NCBI GenBank assembly: GCA_023053545.1
Contig: JAKZAN010000060.1
Span: forward strand, 186,001-250,000
Direction: 5' to 3'
Source: Lepidurus packardi
Lineage: Eukaryota > Arthropoda > Branchiopoda > Notostraca > Triopsidae
DNA length: 64,000 nucleotides
A program made the position numbers and the translations under genes. The notes under the pieces were generated by a model. The model was not told the DNA's origin. It did no database searches and saw nothing but the letters and a program-made list of their open reading frames with translations. Below are positions 12,919 to 27,128 of this stretch, one piece after another (position 1 is the stretch's first letter; every line of letters starts with the position of its first letter).

Positions 12919-15458
12919 CTGTCCGTAAGGATTTAATTCAGTCCGAAAGGTATTAATTCAGTCCGTAAGGAATTAATTCAGTCCGTAAGGAATTAATTAA
13001 GTCCGTAAGGAATTAATGCAGTCCGTAAGGAATTAATGCAGTCCGTAAGGAATTAATGCAGTCCGTAAGGAATTAATTCTGTCCGTAAGGATTTAATTCA
13101 GTCCGTAAGGTATTAATTCAGTCCGTAAGTAATTAATTCAGTCCGTAAGTAATTAATTCATTCCGTAAGGAATTAATTCAATAAGAAAGGAATTCAATCA
13201 ATCCTAAAGAATTAATTCAGTCCGTAAGGAATTAATTAAGTCCGAAAGGAATCAATTCGGTCCGTAATGAATTAATTCAGTCCGTAAGGAATTAATTTAC
13301 TCCGTAAGGAATTAATTCAGTCCGTAAGGAATTATTTCAGTCCGTAATTAATTCATTCATTCCTTACGGAATTAATTAAGTCCATAATGAATTAATTCAG
13401 TCCGTAAGGAATTAATTCAGTCCGTAAGGAATTAATTAAATCCGTACGGAATTAATTCAATCCGTAAGGAATTAATTTAGTCCGTAAGGATTTAATTCAG
13501 TCCGTAAGGTATTAATTAAGTCCGTAAGGAATTAATTCAGTCCGTAAGGAATAAGTTCAGTACGTAAGGAATTAATTAAGTCCGTAATGGATTAATTCAG
13601 TTCGTATGAAATTAATTCAGTCCGTAAGGAATTAATTCAGTCCGTAAGGAATTAATTCAGTACGAACGGAATTCAATCAATCCTAAAGAATTAATTCAGT
13701 CCGTAAGGAAATAATTCAGTCCGTAATGAAATAATTCAGTCCGTAAGGAAATAATTCAGTCCGTAAGGAATTAATTCAGTCCGTTAGGAATTAATTCAGT
13801 CCGTAACGAATTAATTAAGTCCATAATGAATTAATTCAGTCCGTAAGGAATTAATTCAGTCCGTAAGAATTACTTTAGTCCGTAAGGAATTAATTAAGTC
13901 CGTAAGGAATTAATTAAGTCCGTAAGGAATTAATTCAGTCCGTAAGGAATTAATTCAGTCCGTAGCGAATTAATTAAGTCCATAATAAATTAATTCAGTC
14001 CGTAAGGAATTAATTCAGTCCGTAAGGAATTAATTTAGTCCGTAAGGAATTAATTAAGTCCGTAAGGAATTAATTAAGTCCGTAAGGAATTAATTAAGTC
14101 CGTAAGGATTTAATTCAGTCCGTAAGGTATTAATTCAGTCCGTAAGGAGTTAATTCAGTCCGTAAGGAATTAATTCAGTCCGTAAGGAATAACTTCAGTA
14201 CGTAAGGAAATAATTCAGTCCGTAATGGATTAATTAAGTCCGTAATGAATTAATTCAGTCCGTATGAAATTAATTCAGTCCGTAAGGAATTAATTAAGGA
14301 ATTAATTCAGTCCGTAAGGAATTAATTCAGTAAGAACGGAATTCAATCAATCCTAAAGAATTAATTCAGTCCGTAAGGAAATAATTCAGTCCGTAAGGAA
14401 TTAATTCAGTCCGTAAGGAATTAATTCAGTCCATAAGGAATTAATTCAGTCCGTAAGGAATTAATTCAGACCGTAAGGAAATAATTAAGTCCGTAAGGAA
14501 TTAATTCAGTCCGTAAGGAATTAATTCAGTCCGTAATGAATTAATTCAGTCCGTAAGGAATTAATTTAGTCCGTAAGAAATTAATTAACTCCGTAAGGAA
14601 TTAATTAAGTCCGTAAGGAATTAATTAAGTCCGTAAGGAATTAATTAAGTCCGTAAGGAATTAATTCAGTCCGTAAGGTATTAATTCAGTCCGTAAGGAA
14701 TTAATTAAGTCCGTAAGGAATTAGTTCATTCCGTAAGAAATTAATTCAGTCCGTAATGGATTATTTCAGTCCGTAATTAAATAATTCAGTCCGTAAGGAA
14801 TTATTTCAGTCCGTAATTAATTCATTCATTCCTTACGGAATTAATTAAGTCCATAATGAATTAATTCAGTCCGTAAGGAATTAATTCAGTCCGTAAGGAA
14901 TTAATTAAATCCGTACGGAATTAATTCAGTCCGTAAGGAATTAATTCAGTCCGTAACGAATTAATTAAGTCCATAATGAATTAATTCAGTCCGTAAGGAA
15001 TTAATTCAGTCCGTAAGGAATTAATTAAATCCGTACGGAATTAATTCAGACCGTAAGGAATTAATTCAGTCCGTAAAGAATGAATTCCGTCCGTTAGGAA
15101 TTAGTAAGGTATGTAAGGAATTAATTCAGTCCGTAAGGAATCAATTCAGTCCGTAATGAATTAATTCAGTCCGTAAGGAATTAATTTACTCCGTAAGGAA
15201 TTAATTAAGTCCGTAAGGAATTAATTAAGTCCGTAAGGAATTAATTCAGTCCGTAAGGTATTAATTCAGTCCGTAAGGAATTAATTCAGTCCGTAAGCAA
15301 TTAATTCAGTCCGTAAGGAATTAATTAAGTCCGTAAGGAATTAATTCAGTCCGTAAGGTATTAATTCAGTCCGTAAGGAATTAATTCAGTCCGTAAGCAA
15401 TTAATTCAGTCCGTAAGGAATTAATTAAGGAATTAATTCAGTCCGTAAGGAATAAATT

Positions 15459-17720
15459 CAGTAAGAACGGAATTCAATCAATCCTAAAGAATTAATTCAG
15501 TCCGTAAGGAAATAATTCAGTCCGTAAGGAATTAATTCAGTCCGTAAGGAATTAATTCAGTCCATAAGGAATTAATTCAGTCCGTAAGGAATTAATTCAG
15601 ACCGTAAGGAAATAATTAAGTCCGTAAGGAATTAATTCAGTCCGTAAGGAATTAATTCAGTCCGTAATGAATTAATTCAGTCCGTAAGGAATTAATTTAG
15701 TCCGTAAGAAATTAATTAACTCCGTAAGGAATTAATTAAGTCCGTAAGGAATTAATTAAGTCCGTAAGGAATTAATTAAGTCCGTAAGGAATTAATTCAG
15801 TCCGTAAGGTATTAATTCAGTCCGTAAGGAATTAATTAAATCCGTAAGGAATTAATTCATTCCGTAAGAAATTAATTCAGTCCGTAATGGATTATTTCAG
15901 TCCGTAATTAATTAATTCAGTCCGTAAGGAATTATTTCAGTCCGTAATTAATTCATTCATTCCTTACGGAATTAATTAAGTCCATAATGAATTAATTCAG
16001 TCCGTAAGGAATTAATTCAGTCCGTAAGGAATTAATTAAATCCGTACGGAATTAATTCAGTCCGTAAGGAATTAATTCAGTCCGTAACGAATTAATTAAG
16101 TCCATAATGAATTAATTCAGTCCGTAAGGAATTAATTCAGTCCGTAAGGAATTAATTAAATCCGTACGGAATTAATTCAGACCGTAAGGAATTAATTCAG
16201 TCCGTAAAGAATGAATTCCGTCCGTAAGGAATTAGTAAGGTATGTAAGGAATTAATTCAGTCCGTAAGGAATCAATTCAGTCCGTAATGAATTAATTCAG
16301 TCCGTAAGGAATTAATTTACTCCGTAAGGAATTAATTAAGTCCGTAAGGAATTAATTAAGTCCGTAAGGAATTAATTAAGGAATTAATGCAGTCCGTAAG
16401 GTATTAATTCAGTCCGTAAGGAATTAATTCAGTCCGTAAGCAATTAATTCAGTCCGTAAGGAATAACTTCAGTACGTAAGGAAATAATTCATTCCGTAAT
16501 GGATTAATTAAGTCCGTAATGAATTAATTCAGTCCGTAAAGAATTAATTCAGTCCGTAAGGAATTAATTCAGTCCGTAAGGAATTAATTAAGTCCGTAAG
16601 GAATTAATTAAGTCCGTAAGGAATTAATTCAGTCCGTAAGGAATTAATTCAGTCCGTAACGAATTAATTAAGTCCATAATGAATTAATTCAGTCCGTAAG
16701 GAATTAATTCAGTCCGTAAGGAATTAATTTAGTCCGTAAGGAATTAATTAAGTCCGTAAGGAATTAATTCAGTCCGTAAGGAATTATGTAAGTCCGTAAG
16801 GAATTAATTCAGTCCGTAAGGATTTAATTCAGTCCGTAAGGTATTAATTAAGTCCGTAAGGAGTTAATTCAGTCCGTAAGGAATTAATTCAGTCCGTTAG
16901 GAATAACTTCAGTACGTAAGGAAATAATTCAGTCCGTAATGGATTAATTAAGTCCGTAATGAATTAATTCAGTCCGTATGAAATTAATTCAGTCCGTAAG
17001 GAATTAATTAAGGAATTAATGCAGTCCGTAAGGAATTAATTCAGTAAGAACGGAATTCAATCAATCCTAAAGAATTAATTCAGTCCGTAAGGAAATAATT
17101 CAGTCCGTAAGGAATTAATTCAGTCCGTAAGGAATTAATTCAGTCCGTAAGGAATTAATTCAGTCCGTAAGGAATTAATTCAGACCGTAAGGAAATAATT
17201 AAGTCCGTAAGGAATTAATTCAGTCCGTAAGGAACTAATTCAGTCCGTAATGAATTAATTCAGTCCGTAAGGGATTAATTTAGTCCGTAAGAAATTAATT
17301 AACTCCGTAAGGAATTAATTAAGTCCGTAAGGAATTAATTAAGTCCGTAAGGAATTAATTCAGTCCGTAAGGAATTAATTCAGTCCGTAAGGAATTAATT
17401 CAGTCCGTAAGGAATTAATTCAGTCCGTAAGGAATTAATTCAGTCCGTAAGGAATTAATTCTGTCCGTAAGGATTTAATTCAGTCCGAAAGGTATTAATT
17501 CAGTCCGTAAGGAATTAATTCAGTCCGTAAGGAATTAATTAAGTCCGTAAGGAATTAATGCAGTCCGTAAGGAATTAATGCAGTCCGTAAGGAATTAATG
17601 CAGTCCGTAAGGAATTAATTCTGTCCGTAAGGATTTAATTCAGTCCGTAAGGTATTAATTCAGTCCGTAAGTAATTAATTCAGTCCGTAAGTAATTAATT
17701 CAGTCCGTAAGGAATTAATT
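15459..17720 (+). repeat. 2.25-kb block, paralog b
   Basis: From CAGTAAGAACGG at 15459 to CAATAAGAAAGG at 17721 (2262 bp). It is paralogous to 10930-13178, with the ATTATGTAAG variant at the corresponding place near 16785. Confidence 0.7.
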
Positions 17721-18115
17721 CAATAAGAAAGGAATTCAATCAATCCTAAAGAATTAATTCAGTCCGTAAGGAATTAATTAAGTCCGAAAGGAATTAATTA
17801 AGTCCGTAAGGAATTAATTAAGTCCGTAAGGAATTAATTCAGTCCGTAAGGAATAAGTTCAGTACGTAAGGAATTAATTCAGTCCGTAATCGATTAATTA
17901 AATCCGTAATTAATTAATTCAGTCCGTATGAAATTAATTCATTCCGTAAGGAATTAATTAAGGAATTAATTCAGTCCGTAAGGAATTAATTCAGTCCGTA
18001 AAAAATTAATTCAGTCCGTAAGGAATTAATTCAGTCCGTAAGGAATTAATTCTGTCCGTAAGGATTTAATTCATTCCGTAAGGTATTAATTCTGTCCGTA
18101 AGGAATTAATTCAGT

Positions 18116-18140
18116 CCGTAGTTAATTCATTCCTTACGGA
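18116..18140. repeat. Inverted monomer, short CCGTAGTTAATTC form
   Basis: A shorter inverted module reading CCGTAGTTAATTC then ATTCCTTACGG. It recurs near 27526, 28790, 39068, 43361, 48980 and 51002, always between a TTCTGTCC monomer series and the ATGCAGTCC triplet. Confidence 0.7.
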
Positions 18141-18627
18141 ATTAATTCAGTCCGTAAGGAATTAATTAAGTCCGTAAGGAATTAATGCAGTCCGTAAGGA
18201 ATTAATGCAGTCCGTAAGGAATTAATGCAGTCCGTAAGGAATTAATTCTGTCCGTAAGGATTTAATTCAGTCCGTAAGGTATTAATTCAGTCCGTAAGGA
18301 ATTAATTCAGTCCGTAAGTAATTAATTCAGTCCGTAAGGAATTAATTCAATAAGAAAGGAATTCAATCAATCCTAAAGAATTAATTCAGTCCGTAAGGAA
18401 TTAATTAAGTCCGAAAGGAATTAATTAAGTCCGTAAGGAATTAATTAAGTCCGTAATGAATCGATTAAGTCCATAAGGAATTAATTCAGTCCGTAAGGAA
18501 TTAATTAAGTCCGTAAGGAATTAATTCAGTTCGTAAAGAATTAATTTAGTCCGTAAGGAATTTATATGAGTCCGTAAGGAATTAATTAAGTCCGTAAGGA
18601 ATTAATTAAGTTCGTAAGGAATTAATT

Positions 18628-20403
18628 CAGTGTATAAAAAATTAATTCAGTCTGTAAGGAATTAAATCAGGCCGTAGGGAATTAATTCAGTCTGTAAGGA
18701 ATTAAATCAGGTCGAAAGGAATTAATTAAGTCCGTAAGAAATTGATTCAGTCCGTAAGGAATTAATTCAGCCCGTAAGGAATTAATTAAGTCCGTAATGA
18801 GTCACTTAAGTCCATACGGAATTAATTCACTCCCTAAGTAGTTAATACAAATTCAGTCCGTAAGGAATTAATTAAGTCCGTAAGGAATTAATTCAGTCCG
18901 TATGGAATTAATTCTGTCCGTAATGGATTAATTAAGTCCGTAATGAATTAATTCAGTCCGTATGAAATTAATTCAGTCCGTAAGGAATTAATTAAGGAAT
19001 TAATTCAGTCCGTAAGGAATTCAATCAATCCTAAAGAATTATTTCAGTCCGTAAGGAAATAATTCAGTCCGTAAGGAATTAATTCAATCCGTAAGGAATT
19101 AATTCAGTCCGTAACGAATTAATTAAGTCCATAATGAATTAATTCAGTCCATAAGGAATTAATTCAGTCCGTAAGGAATTAATTAAATCCGTACGGAATT
19201 AATTCAGACCGTAAGGAATTAATTCAGTAGGTACGGAATTATTTCAGTCCGTAATTAATTCATTCATTCCTTACGGATTTAATTAAGTCCTTAAGGAATT
19301 AATTCAGTCCGTAAGGAATAAATTCAGTAAGAAAGGAATTCAATCAATCCTAAAGAATTAATTCAGTCCGTAAGTAAATAATTCAGTCCGTAAGGAATTA
19401 ATTCAGTCCGTAAGGAATTAATTCTGTCCGTAAGGAATTAATTCAGTCCGTAATGTCATAATTCAGTCCGTAAGGAATTAATTCAGTTCGTAAAGAATTA
19501 ATTTAGTCCGTAAGGAATTTATATGAGTCCGTAAGGAATTAATTAAGTCCGTAAGGAATTAATTAAGTTCGTAAGGAATTAATTCAGTGTATAAAAAATT
19601 AATTCAGTCTGTAAGGAATTAAATCAGGCCGTAGGGAATTAATTCAGTCTGTAAGGAATTAAATCAGGTCGAAAGGAATTAATTAAGTCCGTAAGAAATT
19701 GATTCAGTCCGTAAGAAATTAATTCAGCCCGTAAGGAATTAATTAAGTCCGTAATGAGTCACTTAAGTCCATACGGAATTAATTCACTCCCTAAGTAGTT
19801 AATCCAAATTCAGTCCGTAAGGAATTAATTAAGTCCGTAAGGAATTAATTCAGTCCGTATGGAATTAATTCTGTCCGTAATGGATTAATTAAGGAATTAA
19901 TTCAGTCCGTAAGGAATTCAATCAATCCTAAAGAATTATTTCAGTCCGTAAGGAAATAATTCAGTCCGTAAGGAATTAATTCAATCCGTAAGGAATTAAT
20001 TCAGTCCGTAACGAATTAATTAAGTCCATAATGAATTAATTCAGTCCATAAGGAATTAATTCAGTCCGTAAGGAATTAATTAAATCCGTACGGAATTAAT
20101 TCAGACCGTAAGGAATTAATTCAGTAGGTACGGAATTATTTCAGTCCGTAATTAATTCATTCATTCCTTACGGATTTAATTAAGTCCTTAAGGAATTAAT
20201 TCAGTCCGTAAGGAATTAATTCAGTAAGAAAGGAATTCAATCAATCCTAAAGAATTAATTCAGTCCGTAAGTAAATAATTCAGTCCGTAAGGAATTAATT
20301 CAGTCCGTAAGGAATTAATTCTGTCCGTAAGGAATTAATTCAGTCCGTAATGTCATAATTCAGTCCGTAAGGAATTAATTCAGTCAGTAATGTAATAATT
20401 CAG
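18628..20403 (+). repeat. 957-bp higher-order repeat, pair a
   Basis: The most diverged module of the array begins CAGTGTATAAAAAATTAA and continues with CAGTCTGTAAGG, AAATCAGGCCGTAGGG, TTAAATCAGG(T/C)CGAAAGG, TAATGAGTCACTTAAG and ACTCCCTAAGTAGTTAAT. It occurs at 18628 and 19585, exactly 957 bp apart. The same 957-bp spacing recurs at other pairs. The end of the second member is approximate. Confidence 0.75.
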
Positions 20404-21271
20404 TCCGTAAGGAATTAATTCAGTCCGTAATGGATTAATTAAGTCCGTAAGGAATTAATTCAGTCCGTACGAAATTAAATCAGTCCGTAAGGAATTCATT
20501 CAGTCCGTAAGGAATTAATTCAGTAAGAAAGGAATTCAATCAATCCTAAAGAATTAATTCAGTCCGTGAGGAACTAATTCAGTCCGTAAGGAATTAATTC
20601 AGTCCGTAAGGAATTAATTCAGTCCGTAAGGAATTAATTCATTCCGTAAGGAATGAATTAAATCCGTAAGGAATTAATTCAGTCCGTAAGGAATTAATTC
20701 AGTCCGTAGGGAATTAATTCAGTCCGTAAGGAATTAATTCAGTCCGTAAGGAATTAATTCAGTCCGTAATTAATTAATTCAGTCCGTAAGGAATTAATTC
20801 AGTAAGAAAGGAATTCAATCAATCCTAAAGAATTAATTCAGTCCGTAAGGAAATTATTCAGTCCGTAAGGAATTAATTCAGTCCGTAAGGAATTAATTCA
20901 GTAAGAATGGAATTCAATCAATCCTACAGAGTTAATTCAGTCCGTATGGAAATAATTCAGTCCGTAAGGAATTAATTCAGTCCGTAAGGAATTAATTCAG
21001 TCCGTAAGGAATTAATTAAGTCCGTAAGGAATTAATTCAGTCCTTATGGAATTAATTCTGTCCGTAATGGATTAATTAAGTCCGTAATGAATTAATTCAG
21101 TCCGTAAGGAATTAATTAAGGAATTAATTCAGTCCGTAAGGAATTAATTCAGTAAGAACGGAATTCAATCAATCCTAAAGAATTAATTCAGTCCGAAGGA
21201 AATAATTCAGTCCGTAAGGAATTAATTCAGTCCGTAAGGAATTAATTCAGTCCGTAAGGAATTATTTCAGT

Positions 21272-21299
21272 CCGTAATTAATTCATTTATTCCTAACGG
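21272..21299. repeat. Inverted monomer, CCTAACGG variant
   Basis: A mutated form of the inverted module ending TTATTCCTAACGG, so the arms pair imperfectly. It occurs twice 100 bp apart (21272 and 21372) and again as pairs near 32820/32940, 45598/45718, 56776/56896 and 60196/60316. The pair spacing is 120 bp there, one monomer longer than at 21272. Confidence 0.75.
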
Positions 21300-24200
21300 A
21301 ATTAATTAAGTCCATAATGAATTAATTCAGTCCGTAAGGAATTAATTCATTCCGTAAGGAATTATTTCAGTCCGTAATTAATTCATTTATTCCTAACGGA
21401 ATTAATTAAGTCCATAATGAATTAATTCAGTCCGTAAGGAATTAATTCAGTCCGTAAGGAATTAATTAAATCCGTACGGAATTAATTCAGACCGTAAGGA
21501 ATTAATTAAGCACGCAAGGAATTAATTTAGTCCGTAAGGAATTAATTAAGTCCGTAAGGAGTTAATTAAGTCCGTAAGGAATTAATTAAGTCCGTAAGGA
21601 ATTATTTCAGTCCGTAAGGATTTAATTCAGTCCGTAAAGTACTAATTCAGTCCGTAAGGAATTAATTCAGTCCGTAAGTAATTAATTCAGTAAGAACGGA
21701 ATTCAATCAATCCTAAAGAATTAATTCAGTCCGTAAGGAAATAATTCAGTCCGTAAGGAATTCATTTAGTCCGTAAGGAATTAATTCAGTCCGTAAGGAA
21801 TTAATTCAGTCCGTAAGGAATTAATTAAATCCGTACGGAATTAATTCAGTCCGTAAGGAATTAATTCAGTCCGTAATTAATTCATTCATTCCTTACGGAT
21901 TTAATTAAGTCCGTAAGGAATTAATTCAGTCCGTAAGGAATTAATTCACTTCGTAAGGAATTAATTCAGTAAGAAAGGAATTCAATCAATCCTAAAGAAT
22001 TAATTCAGTCCGTAAGGAAATAATTCAGTCCGTAAGGAATTAATTCAGTCCGTAAGGAATTAATTCAGTCCGTAAGGAATTAATTCAGACCGTAAGGAAA
22101 TAATTAAGTCCGTAAGGAATTAATTCAGTCCGTAAGGAATTAATTAAGGAATTAATTCAGTCCGTAAGGATTTAATTCAGTCTGTAAGGTATTAATTCAG
22201 TCCGTAAGGAGTTAATTCAGTCCGTAAGGAATTAATTCAGTCCGTAAGGAATAACTTCGGTACGTAAGGAAATAATTCAGTCCGTAATGGATTAATTAAG
22301 TCCGTAATGAATTAATTCAGTCCGTATGAAATTAATTCAGTTCGTAAGGAATTAATTAAGGAATTAATTCAGTCCGTAAGGAATTAATTCAGTAAGAACG
22401 GAATTCAATCAATCCTAAAGAATTAATTCAGTCCGTAAGGAAATAATTCAGTCCGTAAGGAATTAATTCATTCCGTAAGGAATTAATTCAGTCCATAAGG
22501 AATTAATTCAGTCCGTAAGGAATTAATTCAGACCGTAAGGAAATAATTAAGTCCGTAAGGAATTAATTCAGTCCGTAAGGAATTAATTCAGTCCGTAATG
22601 AATTAATTCAGTCCGTAAGGAATTAATTTAGTCCGTAAGAAATTAATTAACTCCGTAAGGAATTAATTAAGTCCGTAAGGAATTAATTAAGTCCGTAAGG
22701 AATTAATTAAGTCCGTAAGGAATTAATTCAGTCCGTAAGGTATTAATTCAGTCCGTAAGGAATTAATTAAGTCCGTAAGGAATTAATTCATTCCGTAAGA
22801 AATTAATTCAGTCCGTAATGGATTAATTAAGTCCGTAATGAATTAATTCAGTCCGTATGAAATTAATTCAGACCGTAAGGAATTAATTAAGGAATTAATT
22901 CAGTCCGTAAGGAATTAATTCAGTAAGAACGGAATTCAATCAATCCTAAAGAATTAATTCAGTCCGTAAGGAAATAATTCAGTCCGTAAGGAATTAATTC
23001 AGTCCGTAAGGAATTAATTAAATCCGTACGGAATTAATTCAGACCGTAAGGAATGAATTCCGTCCGTAAGGAATTAGTTAGGTATGTAAGGAATTAATTC
23101 AGTCCGTAAGGAATCAATTCGGTCCGTAATGAATTAATTCAGTCCGTAAGGAATTAATTTACTCCGTAAGGAATTAATTCAGTCCGTAAGGAATTATTTC
23201 AGTCCGTAATTAATTAATTCATTCCTTACGGAATTAATTAAATCCATAATGAATTAATTCAGTCCGTAAGGAATTAATTCAGTCCGTAAGGAATTAATTA
23301 AATCCGTACGGAATTAATTCAGTCCGTAAGGAATTAATTTAGTCCGTAAGGATTTAATTCAGTCCGTAAGGTATTAATTAAGTCCGTAAGGAATTAATTC
23401 AGTCCGTAAGGAATAAGTTCAGTACGTAAGGAATTAATTAAGTCCGTAATGGATTAATTCAGTTCGTATGAATAATTCAGTCCGTAAGGAATTAATTCAG
23501 TCCGTAAGGAATTAATTCAGTACGAACGGAATTCAATCAATCCTAAAGAATTAATTCAGTCCGTAAGGAAATAATTCAGTCCGTAAGGAAATAATTCAGT
23601 CCGTAAGGAAATAATTCAGTCCGTAAGGAATTAATTCAGTCCGTTAGGAATTAATTCAGTCCGTAACGAATTAATTAAGTCCATAATGAATTAATTCAGT
23701 CCGTAAGGAATTAATTCAGTCCGTAAGAATTACTTTAGTCCGTAAGGAATTAATTAAGTCCGTAAGGAATTAATTAAGTCCGTAAGGAATTAATTCAGTC
23801 CGTAAGGAATTAATTCAGTCCGTAGCGAATTAATTAAGTCCATAATAAATTAATTCAGTCCGTAAGGAATTAATTCAGTCCGTAAGGAATTAATTTAGTC
23901 CGTAAGGAATTAATTAAGTCCGTAAGGAATTAATTAAGTCCGTAAGGAATTAATTAAGTCCGTAAGGAATTAATTCAGTCCGTAAGGATTTAATTCAGTC
24001 CGTAAGGTATTAATTCAGTCCGTAAGGAGTTAATTCAGTCCGTAAGGAATTAATTCAGTCCGTAAGGAATAACTTCAGTACGTAAGGAAATAATTCAGTC
24101 CGTAATGGATTAATTAAGTCCGTAATGAATTAATTCAGTCCGTATGAAATTAATTCAGTCCGTAAGGAATTAATTAAGGAATTAATTCAGTCCGTAAGGA

Positions 24201-24898
24201 ATTAATTCAGTAAGAACGGAATTCAATCAATCCTAAAGAATTAATTCAGTCCGTAAGGAAATAATTCAGTCCGTAAGGAATTAATTCAGTCCGTAAGGAA
24301 TTAATTCAGTCCATAAGGAATTAATTCAGTCCGTAAGGAATTATTTCAGTCCGTAATTAATTCATTCATTCCTTACGGAATTAATTAAGTCCATAATGAA
24401 TTAATTCAGTCCGTAAGGAATTAATTCAGTCCGTAAGGAATTAATTAAATCCGTACGGAATTAATTCAGTCCGTAAGGAATTAATTCAGTCCGTAACGAA
24501 TTAATTAAGTCCATAATGAATTAATTCAGTCCGTAAGGAATTAATTCAGTCCGTAAGGAATTAATTAAATCCGTACGGAATTAATTCAGACCGTAAGGAA
24601 TTAATTCAGTCCGTAAAGAATGAATTCCGTCCGTTAGGAATTAGTAAGGTATGTAAGGAATTAATTCAGTCCGTAAGGAATCAATTCAGTCCGTAATGAA
24701 TTAATTCAGTCCGTAAGGAATTAATTTACTCCGTAAGGAATTAATTAAGTCCGTAAGGAATTAATTAAGTCCGTAAGGAATTAATTCAGTCCGTAAGGTA
24801 TTAATTCAGTCCGTAAGGAATTAATTCAGTCCGTAAGCAATTAATTCAGTCCGTAAGGAATTAATTAAGGAATTAATTCAGTCCGTAAGGAATAAATT

Positions 24899-27128
24899 CA
24901 GTAAGAACGGAATTCAATCAATCCTAAAGAATTAATTCAGTCCGTAAGGAAATAGTTCAGTCCGTAAGGAATTAATTCAGTCCGTAAGGAATTAATTCAG
25001 TCCATAAGGAATTAATTCAGTCCGTAAGGAATTAATTCAGACCGTAAGGAAATAATTAAGTCCGTAAGGAATTAATTCAGTCCGTAAGGAATTAATTCAG
25101 TCCGTAATGAATTAATTCAGTCCGTAAGGAATTAATTTAGTCCGTAAGAAATTAATTAACTCCGTAAGGAATTAATTTAGTCCGTAAGGAATTAATTAAG
25201 TCCGTAAGGAATTAATTAAGTCCGTAAGGAATTAATTCAGTCCGTAAGGTATTAATTCAGTCCGTAAGGAATTAATTAAATCCGTAAGGAATTAATTCAT
25301 TCCGTAAGAAATTAATTCAGTCCGTAATGGATTATTTCAGTCCGTAATTAATTAATTCAGTCCGTAAGGAATTATTTCAGTCCGTAATTAATTCATTCAT
25401 TCCTTACGGAATTAATTAAGTCCATAATGAATTAATTCAGTCCGGAAGGAATTAATTCAGTCCGTAAGGAATTAATTAAATCCGTACGGAATTAATTCAG
25501 TCCGTAAGGAATTAATTCAGTCCGTAACGAATTAATTAAGTCCATAATGAATTAATTCAGTCCGTAAGGAATTAATTCAGTCCGTAAGGAATTAATTAAA
25601 TCCGTACGGAATTAATTCAGACCGTAAGGAATTAATTCAGTCCGTAAAGAATGAATTCCGTCCGTAAGGAATTAGTAAGGTATGTAAGGAATTAATTCAG
25701 TCCGTAAGGAATCAATTCAGTCCGTAATGAATTAATTCAGTCCGTAAGGAATTAATTTACTCCGTAAGGAATTAATTAAGTCCGTAAGGAATTAATTCAG
25801 TCCGTAAGGTATTAATTCAGTCCGTAAGGAATTAATTCAGTCCGTAAGCAATTAATTCAGTCCGTAAGGAATAACTTCAGTACGTAAGGAAATAATTCAT
25901 TCCGTAATGGATTAATTAAGTCCGTAATGAATTAATTCAGTCCGTAAAGAATTAATTCAGTCCGTAAGGAATTAATTCAGTCCGTAAGGAATTAATTAAG
26001 TCCGTAAGGAATTAATTAAGTCCGTAAGGAATTAATTCAGTCCGTAAGGAATTAATTCAGTCCGTAACGAATTAATTAAGTCCATAATGAATTAATTCAG
26101 TCCGTAAGGAATTAATTCAGTCCGTAAGGAATTAATTTAGTCAGTAAGGAATTAATTAAGTCCGTAAGGAATTAATTCAGTCCGTAAGGAATTATGTAAG
26201 TCCGTAAGGAATTAATTCAGTCCGTAAGGATTTAATTCAGTCCGTAAGGTATTAATTAAGTCCGTAAGGAGTTAATTCAGTCCGTAAGGAATTAATTCAG
26301 TCCGTTAGGAATAACTTCAGTACGTAAGGAAATAATTCAGTCCGTTAGGAATAACTTCAGTACGTAAGGAAATAATTCAGTCCGTAATGGATTAATAAAG
26401 TCCGTAATGAATTAATTCAGTCCGTATGAAATTAATTCAGTCCGTAAGGAATTAATTAAGGAATTAATGCAGTCCGTAAGGAATTAATTCAGTAAGAACG
26501 GAATTCAATCAATCCTAAAGAATTAATTCAGTCCGTAAGGAAATAATTCAGTCCGTAAGGAATTAATTCAGTCCGTAAGGAATTAATTCAGTCCGTAAGG
26601 AATTAATTCAGTCCGTAAGGAATTAATTCAGACCGTAAGGAAATAATTCAGTCCGTAATGAATTAATTCAGTCCGTAAGGGATTAATTTAGTCCGTAAGA
26701 AATTAATTAACTCCGTAAGGAATTAATTAAGTCCGTAAGGAATTAATTAAGTCCGTAAGGAATTAATTCAGTCCGTAAGGAATTAATTCAGTCCGTAAGG
26801 AATTAATTCAGTCCGTAAGGAATTAATTCAGTCCGTAAGGAATTAATTCAGTCCGTAAGGAATTAATTCTGTCCGTAAGGATTTAATTCAGTCCGAAAGG
26901 TATTAATTCAGTCCGTAAGGAATTAATTCAGTCCGTAAGGAATTAATTAAGTCCGTAAGGAATTAATGCAGTCCGTAAGGAATTAATGCAGTCCGTAAGG
27001 AATTAATGCAGTCCGTAAGGAATTAATTCTGTCCGTAAGGATTTAATTCAGTCCGTAAGGTATTAATTCAGTCCGTAAGTAATTAATTCAGTCCGTAAGT
27101 AATTAATTCAGTCCGTAAGGAATTAATT
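24899..27128 (+). repeat. 2.25-kb block, paralog c
   Basis: From CAGTAAGAACGG at 24899 to CAATAAGAAAGG at 27129 (2230 bp). It lacks two monomers next to GACCGTAAGGAAATAATT near 26640 that paralog b keeps at about 17200. That deletion is shared with the following 1266-bp duplicate. Confidence 0.7.

Larger units (their letters stand above)
10930..13178 (+). repeat. 2.25-kb block, paralog a
   Basis: Runs from CAGTAAGAACGG at 10930 to CAATAAGAAAGG at 13179 (2249 bp). The same series of variants, including the ATGCAGTCC triplet of monomers and the TTCTGTCC monomers, occurs at 15459-17720 and 24899-27128. It overlaps copy 3 of the 1.99-kb series because the two higher-order schemes are fused here. 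Confidence 0.7.
4827..13657 (+). repeat. Large higher-order unit 2 (8831 bp)
   Basis: Runs between CAGTACGAACGG at 4827 and at 13658. It begins with a 690-bp block paralogous to 43-752. Its middle is occupied by a tandem run of 1.95-1.99 kb higher-order repeats (6988-12235). It holds inverted monomers of the 28-bp hairpin type at 6000, 6440, 7471, 8431, 9422, 10382, 11413 and 13342. It also lacks the GTGTATA module. Confidence 0.75.
13658..23517 (+). repeat. Large higher-order unit 3 (9860 bp)
   Basis: Delimited by CAGTACGAACGG at 13658 and 23518. The order of sub-blocks is: a 670-bp start block, a 2.25-kb block beginning at 15459, two GTGTATA modules at 18628 and 19585, and a CACGCAAGG marker at 21511. 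The units starting at 23518, 35170 and 47926 repeat this order with extra internal duplications. Confidence 0.75.
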
